Position numbers and translations under genes: made by a program. The notes beneath the pieces were generated by a model. It had not been told where the DNA came from and ran no database searches. It saw nothing but the letters and a program-made list of their open reading frames with translations. From Rickettsia typhi (GTDB taxonomy: Bacteria; Pseudomonadota; Alphaproteobacteria; Rickettsiales; Deianiraeaceae), in assembly GCA_945898725.1 (NCBI GenBank), contig CAMDIK010000006.1:17840-81839 (forward strand): a stretch of DNA of 64,000 bases, in the 5' to 3' direction. Within the stretch, counting starts at the first letter, position 1, and each line of letters begins with the position of its first letter. Below are positions 26,926-36,446 of this stretch, piece by piece.

Positions 26926-26953
26926 CTTGAAATTTATTCAATATTGCTTATAT
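26926..26953 (+). promoter_or_regulatory. RpoH (heat-shock) promoter of clpB
   Basis: CTTGAA at 26926-26931 and CTTATATAGA starting 26947 fit the alphaproteobacterial heat-shock consensus CTTG-N17-CYTATnTnnG, with 17 bases after CTTG and only the final G missing. It ends 28 bases before the clpB start. Confidence 0.7.
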
Positions 26954-26981
26954 AGAATTTATAAAGCTTTTAACATAAATT

Positions 26982-29579
26982 ATGGCAATAAATTTTGATA
27001 AATACACAAATGCGGCAAAGGAATCTATTAATGAAGCAGTGAAAATTGCAACTTCAATGCAGCATTCTCAAACCGGAACAGAGCATATTTTGGAAGGAAT
27101 GCTTACAAATCAAGAGTCAATTATTCCAAAATTACTAACAATTTCAAGGTGCAGCGTGAATTTACTGCGCGAAAAAATCAGAGCAATAATGGACCAAAAT
27201 AGCATCATCAGCGGCGCGGGAGCAACGCCATATTTATCCCGCGAGGCAACATTTTGCCTTACCAAAGCTGAACAATTTGCAACAAAAAATGGTGATCAAT
27301 TCATCACTCAAGAGGCAATTTTACAAGGAATTCTTGAGGCGAAAGAATCAAAAATTGCAACCGCGCTAATTGAATCAGGGCTGACTGAAAAAGCCCTTTT
27401 GGAAGCGATAAATGAAATGCGAAAAGGTAGCAAGGTAACTTCAGAAGATGCCGAAAAATCTTACAATGCATTGGCAAAATACACTCGCAATCTTACGGAT
27501 CTTGCAAGAAATGGCAAAATTGACCCAGTAATTGGCAGGGACGAAGAAATTCGCCGAACAATTCAGGTATTATCTCGCAGAATTAAAAATAACCCACTGC
27601 TAATTGGTGAACCGGGCGTTGGTAAAACTGCAATAATTGAAGGGCTTGCAATGAGAATTTACCAAGGCGATGTTCCGGAAAATTTGAAAGATAAAACCGT
27701 ATTAGAGCTAGACATGGGGCTGGTAATTGCCGGTGCGAAATATCGCGGTGAATTTGAGGAAAGATTCAAAACAATCATCACAGAAGTTGAAAAAGCTGAT
27801 GGAGATGTAATACTGTTTATCGACGAAATGCACATTTTAATGGGTGCAGGGGCAAGCGGGGGTGCGATGGACGCATCAAATCTATTAAAACCTGCGCTGG
27901 CACGGGGATATATGCACTGCATTGGCGCCACAACCTTGAATGAATATAAGAAATATATTGAAAAAGATACAGCATTCGCGCGAAGAATGCAAACTGTTTT
28001 TGTTTCCGAACCAAGCATTGAAGATGCAATTACAATTTTGCGCGGAATTAAAGAGAAATATGAGCTGCACCATGGTGTGAAAATCACAGATAATGCAATT
28101 ATCGCCGCGGTTCAAATGTCAAATAAGTACATTTCTGACAGGTTTTTACCCGATAAAGCAATTGATTTAATGGACGAAGCCGCATCGCGCTTGAAAATGC
28201 AAATTGACAGTAAACCCGAAACAATTGACAACCTAGATCGCAAAATAATGCATTTAAAAATCGAAGCTGAAGCCCTGAAGCGCGAGGAAGATTCTGCCTC
28301 AAAAGCACGCTGTCAAATTATTACAAAAGAATTAAATGAATATCAAAAAGAGCTAATGGAATTTACATCTCAATGGCAGGCAGAGAAGATTAAAATTCAT
28401 AAAATCAAAGAGTTAAAAAGAAAGCTTGATGACTTAAAATTTGAACTTGAACAATGCCAAAGAAATGGAAATCTGGCGCGCGCAGGGGAAATAACTTATT
28501 CTGCAATACCTCATATTCAAGGGGAAATTTCTCAAATTGAAGCGCAGGCAAATCTTTCTACATCCCTCATTAGGGAAACAATTACCTCTGAAGATATTGC
28601 AACTGTTGTCTCTAAAGCTACGGGCATTCCTGTTGAAAAAATGCTATCAGGCGAAAAGCAAAAATTGCTGCAACTGGAAACATTTATGCAAAAAAGAGTT
28701 GTAGGGCAAGACCCGGCAATTACAATAATTGCAAACGCAATTCGCAGGTCAAAATCAGGGCTGGCACCGGAAAATCGCCCGATTGGCTCATTTTTATTCT
28801 TAGGGCCCACAGGTGTTGGTAAAACCGAACTTACCAAAGCTTTATCGGAATTATTGTTCAATGACGAAAAAGCTATGCTGCGCGTTGATATGTCTGAATA
28901 CATGGAAAAGCATTCGGTATCGCGCTTAATTGGCGCACCCCCGGGGTATGTAGGCTATGACGAAGGTGGAATTCTTACAGAAAGCGTTCGCCGCAGGCCA
29001 TACCAGGTTATTTTATTTGACGAAGTTGAAAAAGCCCACCCCGATGTTTACAATATTTTACTACAATTACTTGACGATGGAAGATTGACAGATAGCCAGG
29101 GTAGAACTGTTGATTTTACAAATACAATCGTAATTCTTACTTCAAATCTTGGTGCGCAGTATATAAATAGCGAAGATGCCGTGAAAAATTATGAAAAAAT
29201 GAAGACCATGGTGATGAGTGAGGTGCAGAATTTTTTCCGCCCGGAATTTCTAAATCGCATTGATGAAATTATATTTTTTAATCGCCTAAGCCGTAATAAT
29301 ATCGGCGGAATTGTGGATATTCAACTGGCTGATTTGTATAAAAGACTGGCAAAAGAAGGTATCGACCTTGCAATTCAAGACAGCGCAAAAGAATTTCTTG
29401 CAGACAAGGGTTTTGATGAAATATTTGGCGCAAGACCACTTCGCCGCGTTATTCAGCGTGAAGTTCACAATAAAATTGCAGAATATCTGCTAAAAGGGCA
29501 GATTAAGTCTGGTGATAAAATTATTATGGGCATAAAAAATGGCGATATTGCAATTGGTAAGGCGAAAAATAAAGAATGA
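26982..29579 (+). CDS. clpB: Disaggregase ClpB
   Basis: An 865-residue AAA+ chaperone that works with DnaK to dissolve protein aggregates. N-terminal Clp_N repeats come first, then AAA1 with GEPGVGKT at 209-216, a coiled-coil M-domain (about 405-520) that distinguishes ClpB from ClpA/ClpC, and AAA2 with [10 protein letters not shown] near 608. Pore loops ([12 protein letters not shown] and [11 protein letters not shown]) are intact. Length is standard. An RpoH-type promoter lies directly upstream. The gene is transcribed alone; the next gene has its own promoter. Confidence 0.97.
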   Translation: MAINFDKYTNAAKESINEAVKIATSMQHSQTGTEHILEGMLTNQESIIPKLLTISRCSVNLLREKIRAIMDQNSIISGAGATPYLSREATFCLTKAEQFATKNGDQFITQEAILQGILEAKESKIATALIESGLTEKALLEAINEMRKGSKVTSEDAEKSYNALAKYTRNLTDLARNGKIDPVIGRDEEIRRTIQVLSRRIKNNPLLIGEPGVGKTAIIEGLAMRIYQGDVPENLKDKTVLELDMGLVIAGAKYRGEFEERFKTIITEVEKADGDVILFIDEMHILMGAGASGGAMDASNLLKPALARGYMHCIGATTLNEYKKYIEKDTAFARRMQTVFVSEPSIEDAITILRGIKEKYELHHGVKITDNAIIAAVQMSNKYISDRFLPDKAIDLMDEAASRLKMQIDSKPETIDNLDRKIMHLKIEAEALKREEDSASKARCQIITKELNEYQKELMEFTSQWQAEKIKIHKIKELKRKLDDLKFELEQCQRNGNLARAGEITYSAIPHIQGEISQIEAQANLSTSLIRETITSEDIATVVSKATGIPVEKMLSGEKQKLLQLETFMQKRVVGQDPAITIIANAIRRSKSGLAPENRPIGSFLFLGPTGVGKTELTKALSELLFNDEKAMLRVDMSEYMEKHSVSRLIGAPPGYVGYDEGGILTESVRRRPYQVILFDEVEKAHPDVYNILLQLLDDGRLTDSQGRTVDFTNTIVILTSNLGAQYINSEDAVKNYEKMKTMVMSEVQNFFRPEFLNRIDEIIFFNRLSRNNIGGIVDIQLADLYKRLAKEGIDLAIQDSAKEFLADKGFDEIFGARPLRRVIQREVHNKIAEYLLKGQIKSGDKIIMGIKNGDIAIGKAKNKE

Positions 29580-29612
29580 AGCGCGAAAAAACGTTAAATT
29601 TGCAAATTTTGC

Positions 29613-29640
29613 TTGCTAAACAAGATTTTATGTATACAAT
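29613..29640 (+). promoter_or_regulatory. Sigma70-type promoter for the 29661 gene
   Basis: TTGCTA (29613-29618) and TACAAT (29635-29640) with a 16-base spacer; the start would be near 29647, about 14 bases before the ATG. Confidence 0.5.
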
Positions 29641-29660
29641 ATATCGTTTTATATGAGTTT

Positions 29661-30017
29661 ATGAGGTACTTAGCTACAAAAAAAGCGAACTTTATTAGTA
29701 ATCACACCCCGCACGCGCGACAAAATACAATAGACGGCAAGCAAAATATCGTGGAAAATATTATGAATATTTACGCAATTGCCGAATCTATGATTGACAT
29801 GGTTCAGTCAATTGAAGATAAAGATGCACGCATTGCAAAGTTTCATGAAATAGAAAATATTCTACACAGAATTGATGATACTTTGCCAAAAATTATGCAC
29901 CATTACGCACAAATTACGTCAGGAAAAAAGGAGTATTATAAAATAAATAAAATTTTTATTGACTCTTTAATGTTTACGCTTTCTAAAGATTTACTACTTT
30001 TAACTAACTGTAATTAG
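29661..30017 (+). CDS. Small orphan protein of unknown function
   Basis: A 118-residue soluble protein starting MRYLATKKANFISNH, with a helical central part (ESMIDMVQSIEDKDARIAKF) and a His-rich segment (HRIDDTLPKIMHHYAQ). No family is recognised. A promoter lies just upstream, the leader is about 14 bases and no strong ribosome-binding site is seen, as with the orphan genes at 13355 and 18986. It precedes nuoA by 12 bases, so nuoA may be read from its promoter. Confidence 0.5.
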   Translation: MRYLATKKANFISNHTPHARQNTIDGKQNIVENIMNIYAIAESMIDMVQSIEDKDARIAKFHEIENILHRIDDTLPKIMHHYAQITSGKKEYYKINKIFIDSLMFTLSKDLLLLTNCN

Positions 30018-30029
30018 TATAAAAATTAT

Positions 30030-30380
30030 ATGGAAAATTATGTTACAATTTTAATATTTATCGTAATTGGAATCGGGTTTTCGTTATTTTTGATGTCCGT
30101 TCCGTTCTTAATTGCAAAATATAACCCCTATCGCGACAAATTATCACCCTATGAATGCGGGGTGATTCCAATTAACAACGCAAAAAGACCGTTTGACGTG
30201 CAATTTTACCTCGTGGGAATACTATTTATAATTTTCGACCTGGAAATAGTGTTGCTTTTTCCATTTGCAATTGGGCTGAAAAGTTACGGAATTATTGCAT
30301 TTAGTTCAGTGATGCTTTTTTGCACAATTTTAGCCCTGGGACTTGCATATGAATGGCGGCGCGGCGCTTTAGATTGGTAA
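30030..30380 (+). CDS. nuoA: NADH-quinone oxidoreductase subunit A
   Basis: A 116-residue membrane protein with three helices. KYNPYRDKLSPYECGV (about 30-46) is the NuoA signature, including the conserved cysteine-containing loop, and FDVQFYLVGILFIIFDLE follows. It belongs to the membrane arm of complex I. Normally nuoA is the first gene of the nuo cluster and is followed by nuoB. Here the next gene overlaps end-to-start with an rnpA candidate, so the subunit is encoded away from the rest of complex I. Confidence 0.95.
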   Translation: MENYVTILIFIVIGIGFSLFLMSVPFLIAKYNPYRDKLSPYECGVIPINNAKRPFDVQFYLVGILFIIFDLEIVLLFPFAIGLKSYGIIAFSSVMLFCTILALGLAYEWRRGALDW

Positions 30381-30797
30381 ATGTTAATTAAAAAATCTCA
30401 AATTTACATCTATACAAACCCGCATACCGCAGTTATATCATATGTTGCAAAAAATGGAAAAGTTTTAGAAAATTCCTTATACAGGCTGCGATATTTCAAT
30501 ATCGACCAACTTCCGCCGGAAATTATTATAAATCTAGAAAAAAAGAAGGTTTATCGTAAAATCACCAGTGATTTCTGCACTTTTTCGATTATATCACCAA
30601 AAAAAATTATCAAGCGCTCTGTTGACAGAAATTATGCGCGCAGGCGGCTATATAGCGAATTTCAAACCCTTCCCCAGTCACTAATTTCCGGGAAAATTTT
30701 CGTTGCAATTGTAAAACAGCATATAAAATGCGATAGCAAGCTAGAAATTGCAGAATTATCAGCAAGAATTAAGCCAAAACAGCCAGAAAAATCTTAA
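30381..30797 (+). CDS. rnpA: Candidate ribonuclease P protein component
   Basis: A 138-residue basic protein starting on the base after the nuoA stop. The segment IIKRSVDRNYARRRLYSEF near 70-88 matches the RNR motif of RnpA (AVxRNxxKRxxRE) and is followed by a GKIFVAIVKQ strand as in the family. The N-terminal half is divergent. RnpA helps the catalytic RNA mature tRNA 5' ends. The usual neighbour rpmH is absent. The call rests mainly on this motif and the alpha/beta order; an unrelated basic protein is the alternative. Confidence 0.6.
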   Translation: MLIKKSQIYIYTNPHTAVISYVAKNGKVLENSLYRLRYFNIDQLPPEIIINLEKKKVYRKITSDFCTFSIISPKKIIKRSVDRNYARRRLYSEFQTLPQSLISGKIFVAIVKQHIKCDSKLEIAELSARIKPKQPEKS

Positions 30798-30812
30798 ATT
30801 CTATAGAAAAAT

Positions 30813-30886
30813 GGTGACTCCTACGGGATTTGAACCCGTGTTACCACCGTGAAAGGGTGATGTCCTAACCACTAGACGAAGGAGCC
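30813..30886 (-). tRNA. tRNA-Glu (UUC)
   Basis: The minus strand folds as a cloverleaf: acceptor arms GGCTCCT and AGGAGTC pair with one G-U, the anticodon loop is CTTTCAC with anticodon TTC, and the T-loop is GTTCAAATC. The 3' CCA is encoded. It lies between rnpA and recJ. Confidence 0.97.
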
Positions 30887-30896
30887 ATTTATTATC

Positions 30897-30924
30897 TAAA
30901 TAATAATAAAATTATAATTTGCAA
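30897..30924 (-). promoter_or_regulatory. Promoter of tRNA-Glu
   Basis: On the minus strand TTGCAA (30919-30924), 16 bases, and TATTTA (30897-30902) lie 10 bases from the mature 5' end of the tRNA. Confidence 0.4.
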
Positions 30925-30938
30925 GTTTTTTTTCATTT

Positions 30939-32726
30939 TTACTGCAAAATTAAATCTTTTATTATAATTGACACGCCATTTCCATAGTCTGATAGGGAAA
31001 TATCGCAAATTACACTCACGGTAGAGTTGATATTTTCCGATATAAATTTGCCAATTTTTTCGCCCAGCGCATTAAACGCCATCATGTCCAACCAAAGTGA
31101 ATTACCCCCGGTTGTGTCTCGAAAAGTTACGCGATAATGCTTCTCTTTTAGCACTAAATATTTCACCAAATATAAGTTTTTTATCATAAAATACGGCTTT
31201 TCATTGCCAATTCCAAATGGCTCAAGCTGTAACAATGCAGTGCACAATTCCTTTCCAACCTGCCGCGGTATTATGCTTGCCGCTACGTAAATTGCTCTAT
31301 TTTTTTCTGCATCAAGCACGGAATTTCCCAATTCTTGTTCAAAAAATGCGTACAACTCATCATATTTTGACAATAAACAGGAAAATCCTGCAGCCCCCAC
31401 ATGCCCGCCACCTTTTAAAATCAGCCCTAATTCCAGGGCTTTTATCACAACTGCGCCTATGTCTACACCATCAATTGACCTGCAAGATGCCTTTATAACT
31501 CCAATTTCATTTTGATAGGAAAGTGAACCTATAATCGTTGGCTTGTGATGAATTTCTTTGATTTTTGAGGCAACAATTCCAATCACACCCTCGTGCTGAA
31601 CGGAATATTCAAAAATTACCGCCCTGTTTGATTTAACCATTTTTTCCGCCTGGGAAAGGGCATTTTGCAAAATTTCGTCCTGAATATCCCTGCGCTCCAA
31701 ATTCAATTCCTTTAATTTATTTGCCAGCTCCAAGGCAAGATTTTCATCTTTACATGTCAGCAAATCCAGCCCAATCATCGCAGATTCCAGCCTTCCGCCG
31801 GCATTTATCATTGGACCCAAAATAAATCCTATATCATAAGTTGAGCGAATTTTGCTAATTCCACCCACCTGCATCAAGGTTTTTAAGCCTAAAAAAACAG
31901 ATCTTTCCGCCACATTTAGCTTATCAAAATTCGCCACCGCTTGATTCAAAATCTCAATGCCGCTGCGGTAAAAAGCGCGATTCAGCCCCACCATTTTCAT
32001 CATATCACAAACAGACCCAAGCATTGCAAAAGGCACTAAATTTAGCAAATTAATATCATGTTTTAGGAAATTATTTCGCAATTTCCCGTAAATTCCAACG
32101 CAAAATAAAAATGTAACCCCGGCAGCGCAAAGGTAATTTAGCCCGCTGGAATCGCCGTGTTGATTGGGATTAATAACCGCCACGGCATCGGGTTTTGCAA
32201 TATTTGATATATGGTGATCCACAACCACAACCTTCATTCCCAGCGAATTTGCATATTCAATTGGTTCAAATGCAACAGTTCCGCAGTCAAGAGTGATGAT
32301 AGTTTCAATTCCGCGTTCGTAAATTTTCTGAAACAAGGGAATGCTTGGACCATATCCATCAGAAAAGCGATTTGGAATAACATTTTCCACCTCTACCCCT
32401 GCCATTTCTAGAAAAATTTTCAACATCGCAGAAGACGACACCCCATCCACATCGTAGTCGCCCAAAATTCCAATTTTTTTCTTATTAATTATAGCATCCA
32501 CAAGGTGATCTACCCCAAGAGTCATATCTTTTAAAACCTGCGGATTTGGCAATAATTTGCGCAATTTCGGGGTTAAAAAATCATCAACATTCTGCAGATT
32601 AATTCCATTCATTTTTGAAACAATATCTGCAATTACCGGGTGAATACCTGTTAAATTCATTAATTGAGATGCAAAATTCACGTCCCCGTCTTTCATTTTC
32701 ACCCCACAACCCAGCACCGTTCTCAT
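30939..32726 (-). CDS. recJ: Single-stranded-DNA exonuclease RecJ
   Basis: A 595-residue DHH-family 5'-3' exonuclease used in recombination and mismatch repair. The metal motifs are GDYDVDG (89-95), LDCGT near 146, VDHH (169-172) and GGHVGAAGFS near 440 of the DHHA1 domain. The ATG at 32726 overlaps the stop of the upstream M48 gene by one base, so translation is likely coupled. Confidence 0.95.
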   Translation of the reverse strand: MRTVLGCGVKMKDGDVNFASQLMNLTGIHPVIADIVSKMNGINLQNVDDFLTPKLRKLLPNPQVLKDMTLGVDHLVDAIINKKKIGILGDYDVDGVSSSAMLKIFLEMAGVEVENVIPNRFSDGYGPSIPLFQKIYERGIETIITLDCGTVAFEPIEYANSLGMKVVVVDHHISNIAKPDAVAVINPNQHGDSSGLNYLCAAGVTFLFCVGIYGKLRNNFLKHDINLLNLVPFAMLGSVCDMMKMVGLNRAFYRSGIEILNQAVANFDKLNVAERSVFLGLKTLMQVGGISKIRSTYDIGFILGPMINAGGRLESAMIGLDLLTCKDENLALELANKLKELNLERRDIQDEILQNALSQAEKMVKSNRAVIFEYSVQHEGVIGIVASKIKEIHHKPTIIGSLSYQNEIGVIKASCRSIDGVDIGAVVIKALELGLILKGGGHVGAAGFSCLLSKYDELYAFFEQELGNSVLDAEKNRAIYVAASIIPRQVGKELCTALLQLEPFGIGNEKPYFMIKNLYLVKYLVLKEKHYRVTFRDTTGGNSLWLDMMAFNALGEKIGKFISENINSTVSVICDISLSDYGNGVSIIIKDLILQ

Positions 32727-33904
32727 TATATTATCTGTGAAAGTTTTTGTAAAATACCATATAAAGTCTTTAGTAGCGCCAGCAGTGCAGTGATTTTTTC
32801 ACTAATAACAGTGTATTTTTCATAAGACATCTGCATTATTGTTGCAAAATAATGCGGCATTTTCGGCAAATTTGCCTTAAACCCAAGGCATATTGTGGCA
32901 AAAAACAACATTACAATGCACCACATATTTGCAAAGTCTGTTATAAAACTTGGGGAAATGTGAATTGAGTCATCGGTTTTGCTAATTTTTGTGGCTTTTT
33001 TAATTCTATATTTCATCGGTGGATGAGTGGAAAAAATGCTGCGCCAAACCCCACTGGAATCGTTAAGTTTTTCCAAGGCAATTGCAATACAGTCCCCGCC
33101 AAGCGCTTTTGCAGAATCTCTGTCACTTCTATATTCCACCCGCCTGGAAAGCATCATGCTGATAAAATAGTCCAGCGGAAGAACAATTTTCTGATAACAA
33201 AGCTCAACGAATATAGTATTTACAAATTGGTAAACTTTCAATATGAACATCTTTGTCAATTTGCCAAAAACTGGCACCACAGAGACAATCGCGCCAACAA
33301 TCATCACAGCGCAATCTAGGAAATAAGATATACGGTGCATGGTTTTTTCTGCAATGTAGGAAAGAGTTCCAGGCAGGAAATCCATATTCACAATATGAGA
33401 CATCTCATGCCCCAAAACCCCAGATATACTCTTGTAAAATTCATCATCATCGGCAGATTCCCCCTGCATGTGCTGCATCAAGCCCGTTGTGATAAAAATA
33501 CGCGATTTATTAAAAGTTCCAAGTGCGTAAGCATTTATTGTTTCATCCTGCATTATGTGTAAACGCACGTTTTTTCTGCGAAATTTCTCACAAATTACGG
33601 TAAAAATTTCATAAATTTTTTCATATTGCTTAACAGTTCTAATATCTTTAGTGCCGCGAGACATATTTGTTACGGTAAATCCAAATATGAAATCCAATAT
33701 AATATAAAAGCACATTCCTGCGGAAATTATAAAGAGGCAAAGCCACCAAAATTCGCCTATATATTGAAAAATTTGCCCCGCATTTAAAGGGGAAATAATC
33801 TTAAGAAAGATGTAAGTTAAAACGCAGAATGGAATCAGCAAAACTGCAAAATGCACCATGCTAACCAGGTATATCAAAGCGAAATTTATCGGTCTTCCAA
33901 GCAT
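32726..33904 (-). CDS. M48-family membrane metalloprotease
   Basis: A protein of about 392 residues. The zinc motif HEMSH is near residue 166, in LGHEMSHIVNMD. Two N-terminal and further helices place it in the membrane, as in HtpX-like quality-control proteases, but it is longer than HtpX and lacks its exact spacing, so only the M48 family is claimed. The ATG at 33904 (MLGRPINF) is preferred over a TTG 12 bases upstream. It is followed by recJ with a one-base overlap. Confidence 0.85.
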   Translation of the reverse strand: MLGRPINFALIYLVSMVHFAVLLIPFCVLTYIFLKIISPLNAGQIFQYIGEFWWLCLFIISAGMCFYIILDFIFGFTVTNMSRGTKDIRTVKQYEKIYEIFTVICEKFRRKNVRLHIMQDETINAYALGTFNKSRIFITTGLMQHMQGESADDDEFYKSISGVLGHEMSHIVNMDFLPGTLSYIAEKTMHRISYFLDCAVMIVGAIVSVVPVFGKLTKMFILKVYQFVNTIFVELCYQKIVLPLDYFISMMLSRRVEYRSDRDSAKALGGDCIAIALEKLNDSSGVWRSIFSTHPPMKYRIKKATKISKTDDSIHISPSFITDFANMWCIVMLFFATICLGFKANLPKMPHYFATIMQMSYEKYTVISEKITALLALLKTLYGILQKLSQII

Positions 33905-33961
33905 CAAAAACACCAAACATAGATGTTTGATATACCCAATAACTTAATTATCAATCAAATA

Positions 33962-34375
33962 TTAAATCAATGTATTTCCAGGGAAGAAAAATGCAATTTC
34001 AATCGCAGCATTTTCGTTGGAATCAGAGCCATGAACCGAATTTTCCCCAATAGACAAAGCATGTTCCGCACGAATTGTGCCAGGTTTAGCATCTTTTGGA
34101 TTGGTTGCGCCCATAATATCTCTATATTTCTCAACAGCGTTTTCGCCTTCCAAAACTTGAACAACAACGCGGCCGGAAACCATCATTTCCACTAATTCCC
34201 CGAAAAATGGGCGATCTTTATGCACAGCGTAGAAAGCTTCAGCTTGTTTTTGAGTTAATTGCACCATTTTTTGCGCAATAATTCTAAGCCCGGCATCTTC
34301 AATGATGGCATTAATTTTCCCGGTAACATTGCGTCTTACGGCGTCAGGTTTGATAATCGATAAAGTTCTATACAT
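33962..34375 (-). CDS. ndk: Nucleoside diphosphate kinase
   Basis: A 137-residue enzyme that balances nucleoside triphosphates through a phosphohistidine. The start [13 protein letters not shown] is canonical; the catalytic histidine is in NSVHGSDS and the nucleotide-binding part contains RPFFGELV and [12 protein letters not shown]. Length is standard. It sits next to, and divergent from, the fused methyltransferase-nuclease gene. Confidence 0.97.
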   Translation of the reverse strand: MYRTLSIIKPDAVRRNVTGKINAIIEDAGLRIIAQKMVQLTQKQAEAFYAVHKDRPFFGELVEMMVSGRVVVQVLEGENAVEKYRDIMGATNPKDAKPGTIRAEHALSIGENSVHGSDSNENAAIEIAFFFPGNTLI

Positions 34376-34492
34376 GAAACGAAATTATATAATAATTCAG
34401 AAGGGAAGTATAAAAAATAATTTGCAAGCGAATTTTTACCCCTTGATTTTAACAAAACATACGCCAAGATGCAAAAAATGTATGTGAAAGCC

Positions 34493-36130
34493 ATGTCAAA
34501 TCAGCTAATTCTGGGGGATAACCTTGAAATTTTAAAAAAATTGCCAAGCGAAAGCGTTGACCTAATCTATATAGACCCGCCGTTTTTCTCAAATCGAAAT
34601 TACGAAGTAATCTGGGGGGACGAAGGCGAAGTTCGCTCTTTCAAAGACCGCTGGAGCGGCGGAATGGACCACTACATCGGCTGGTTGAAGGAAAGAGTTG
34701 AGGAAATGCACAGAATTCTAAAGCCAACCGGCAGCATGTATCTTCACTGCGACTGGCACGCAGACGCCTATATTCGCGTGGGAATTATGGATAAGGTGTT
34801 TGGGATGGGGAATTTTAGGAATGAGATTGTTTGGAAATATACCACAAGAGTGTCATCAAAAAAATACTGGAACAAAAGACATGATTCAATATTTTTCTAT
34901 ACAAAATCCCAAGATTATACATTTAATTGGCAGGAGATTAAAATGCCATTATCACCAAATACGATTAAAAAATATAAACTGAAAGATGAAAATGGGTTTT
35001 ATAGATTAAATGGTCGTGGTATAACTGGTTCGCCAATAAAATCAGCTAAAGATGTTGCTGCAGAATGGGAAAAAACTCACCCACATTTAGTTGTTAGAGA
35101 TTATTTAAAAGACGGTCAACCTCCTGAAGATATTATTGAAATAGATATAGTTAATCAGAATTCACACGAACGCATAGGCTACCCAACCCAAAAGCCCGAG
35201 GCACTCTTAGAGCGAATTATAAAGGCGTCTTCAAACGAGGGAGACGTGGTTTTAGATTGTTTCGTTGGCGGGGGAACAACCATCGCCGTGGCAGACCGCC
35301 TTTCGCGCAAGTGGATTGGCATTGACCAGTCTGTGCAGGCTATAAGAGTTTCTGAAGCGCGGATAAATAATCAGCAAATTCGCATGGGGCAGCGCGCGGA
35401 TGAAAAAGCCTCACAAAGTGCAATAATCTTCGACACAAAGCCATTTTCCGTAAAGCTTCATAAATATGACTATGACACCATCCGCTACAGCGACGCTTTC
35501 GAATTTGAAGAGTGGATTGTTGAGCAATTCGGCGGCACCCCAAACGCAAAACAGCGCGGAGACATGGGGCTGGACGGCAAAAAAGACGGCGCGCCAATCC
35601 AGGTGAAAAGATCAGACGGAATTGGGCGAAATGTGGTGGATAACTTCGCTGCCGCTTCCAAAAGATTTTACGGCGGGGCTTACCAATCGCGCCTTGGCGA
35701 CAAGATAACAGACGGGTATATCATAGCATTTTCCTTCGGAAAAGGTGCAATTGAAGAGGTTGCCCGCCTAAAAAACGAAGAAGGTTTGATAATTGAACTG
35801 GTGAAGGTGGAAGACATAATTCCCATTGCAAAAAAGCCGCATTTGGAGCTGTCTTTTGAAGATTTAGGGCTTGATTCCAAAGAGCTTCGTCGAATAAAAT
35901 TTACTGCTTCCAGCCAAGACAAAGCTAAAATTCAGATGTATCAATGGAATTTTAATTTTGATGAGAAAAATGGATTTAAAGCAGACATAATGCGCGATTT
36001 AACCGGCGAAGTTGAGTTTGAATTTACCAGCGGGGAATATGAAATTGCCTGCCAAGTCACCGACAACGAAGGAATTTGTGCAACAGAAATAATAAAATTA
36101 CACATTAACGGCAGCGTTAGAAGAATTTAG
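34493..36130 (+). CDS. Beta-class DNA methyltransferase fused to Mrr-like nuclease and an Ig/PKD-like tail
   Basis: A 545-residue protein with three parts. Residues 1-290 form a methyltransferase of the beta class: catalytic DPPF at 28-31 comes before the SAM loop FVGGGTT at 257-263. Residues 330-450 hold a nuclease of the Mrr type: FEFEEWIVEQFGG, GDMGLDG (357-362) and IQVKRS (369-374) supply the D, Q and K pattern. Residues 470-540 contain WNFNF, FEFTSGEYEIACQVTDNEG and LHI, the pattern of an Ig/PKD-like beta sandwich. The ATG at 34493 is preferred over an in-frame ATG at 34469. G+C drops from about 50% to 25% in the recognition segment. It is probably a self-contained restriction-modification enzyme; the tail may aid DNA or protein binding. 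Confidence 0.8.
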   Translation: MSNQLILGDNLEILKKLPSESVDLIYIDPPFFSNRNYEVIWGDEGEVRSFKDRWSGGMDHYIGWLKERVEEMHRILKPTGSMYLHCDWHADAYIRVGIMDKVFGMGNFRNEIVWKYTTRVSSKKYWNKRHDSIFFYTKSQDYTFNWQEIKMPLSPNTIKKYKLKDENGFYRLNGRGITGSPIKSAKDVAAEWEKTHPHLVVRDYLKDGQPPEDIIEIDIVNQNSHERIGYPTQKPEALLERIIKASSNEGDVVLDCFVGGGTTIAVADRLSRKWIGIDQSVQAIRVSEARINNQQIRMGQRADEKASQSAIIFDTKPFSVKLHKYDYDTIRYSDAFEFEEWIVEQFGGTPNAKQRGDMGLDGKKDGAPIQVKRSDGIGRNVVDNFAAASKRFYGGAYQSRLGDKITDGYIIAFSFGKGAIEEVARLKNEEGLIIELVKVEDIIPIAKKPHLELSFEDLGLDSKELRRIKFTASSQDKAKIQMYQWNFNFDEKNGFKADIMRDLTGEVEFEFTSGEYEIACQVTDNEGICATEIIKLHINGSVRRI

Positions 36131-36134
36131 AAAT

Positions 36135-36443
36135 TTATTGCCTTTTGCGCTTGAATTTATCGCAAATTTGCCTGAAAGATGGCAATTTCAGCACAAGTAT
36201 GTGAAATTTGTGAATAATATCGTAAAATGAGACGATAATTCTGCCCCACATGTATATCAAAAACCAAGATAGCGTCACGCAAAATCCCATTCCGGAAATC
36301 ATAAAAGCATCAGTTATTATAAGCAAATTTTCAGTTTCTATTCTTACCACTGAATTATTCAAAAATGTGAAAATTACAAAGCCAAATGCTAAAATATTAA
36401 CACAAATTATCAAGAATATAAAGATATTTCGCAGTAACCACAT
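36135..36443 (-). CDS. Small membrane protein of unknown function
   Basis: A 102-residue protein with two membrane helices (IFIFLIICVNILAFGFVIF and GMGFCVTLSWFLIYMWG) and a basic tail ending KFKRKRQ. No family is recognised. It follows dut by three bases on the same strand. The basic end suggests that both termini face the cytoplasm. Confidence 0.6.
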   Translation of the reverse strand: MWLLRNIFIFLIICVNILAFGFVIFTFLNNSVVRIETENLLIITDAFMISGMGFCVTLSWFLIYMWGRIIVSFYDIIHKFHILVLKLPSFRQICDKFKRKRQ

Positions 36444-36446
36444 AAA

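Noticed and set aside
27659..28087. A 142-codon frame antisense to clpB
   Set aside because: It mirrors the conserved clpB AAA1 domain and has no start signal or family pattern.
30813..30886. tRNA-Glu as an attachment site for an island
   Set aside because: No integrase or repeat of the tRNA 3' end is seen nearby, and the adjoining genes are core genes.
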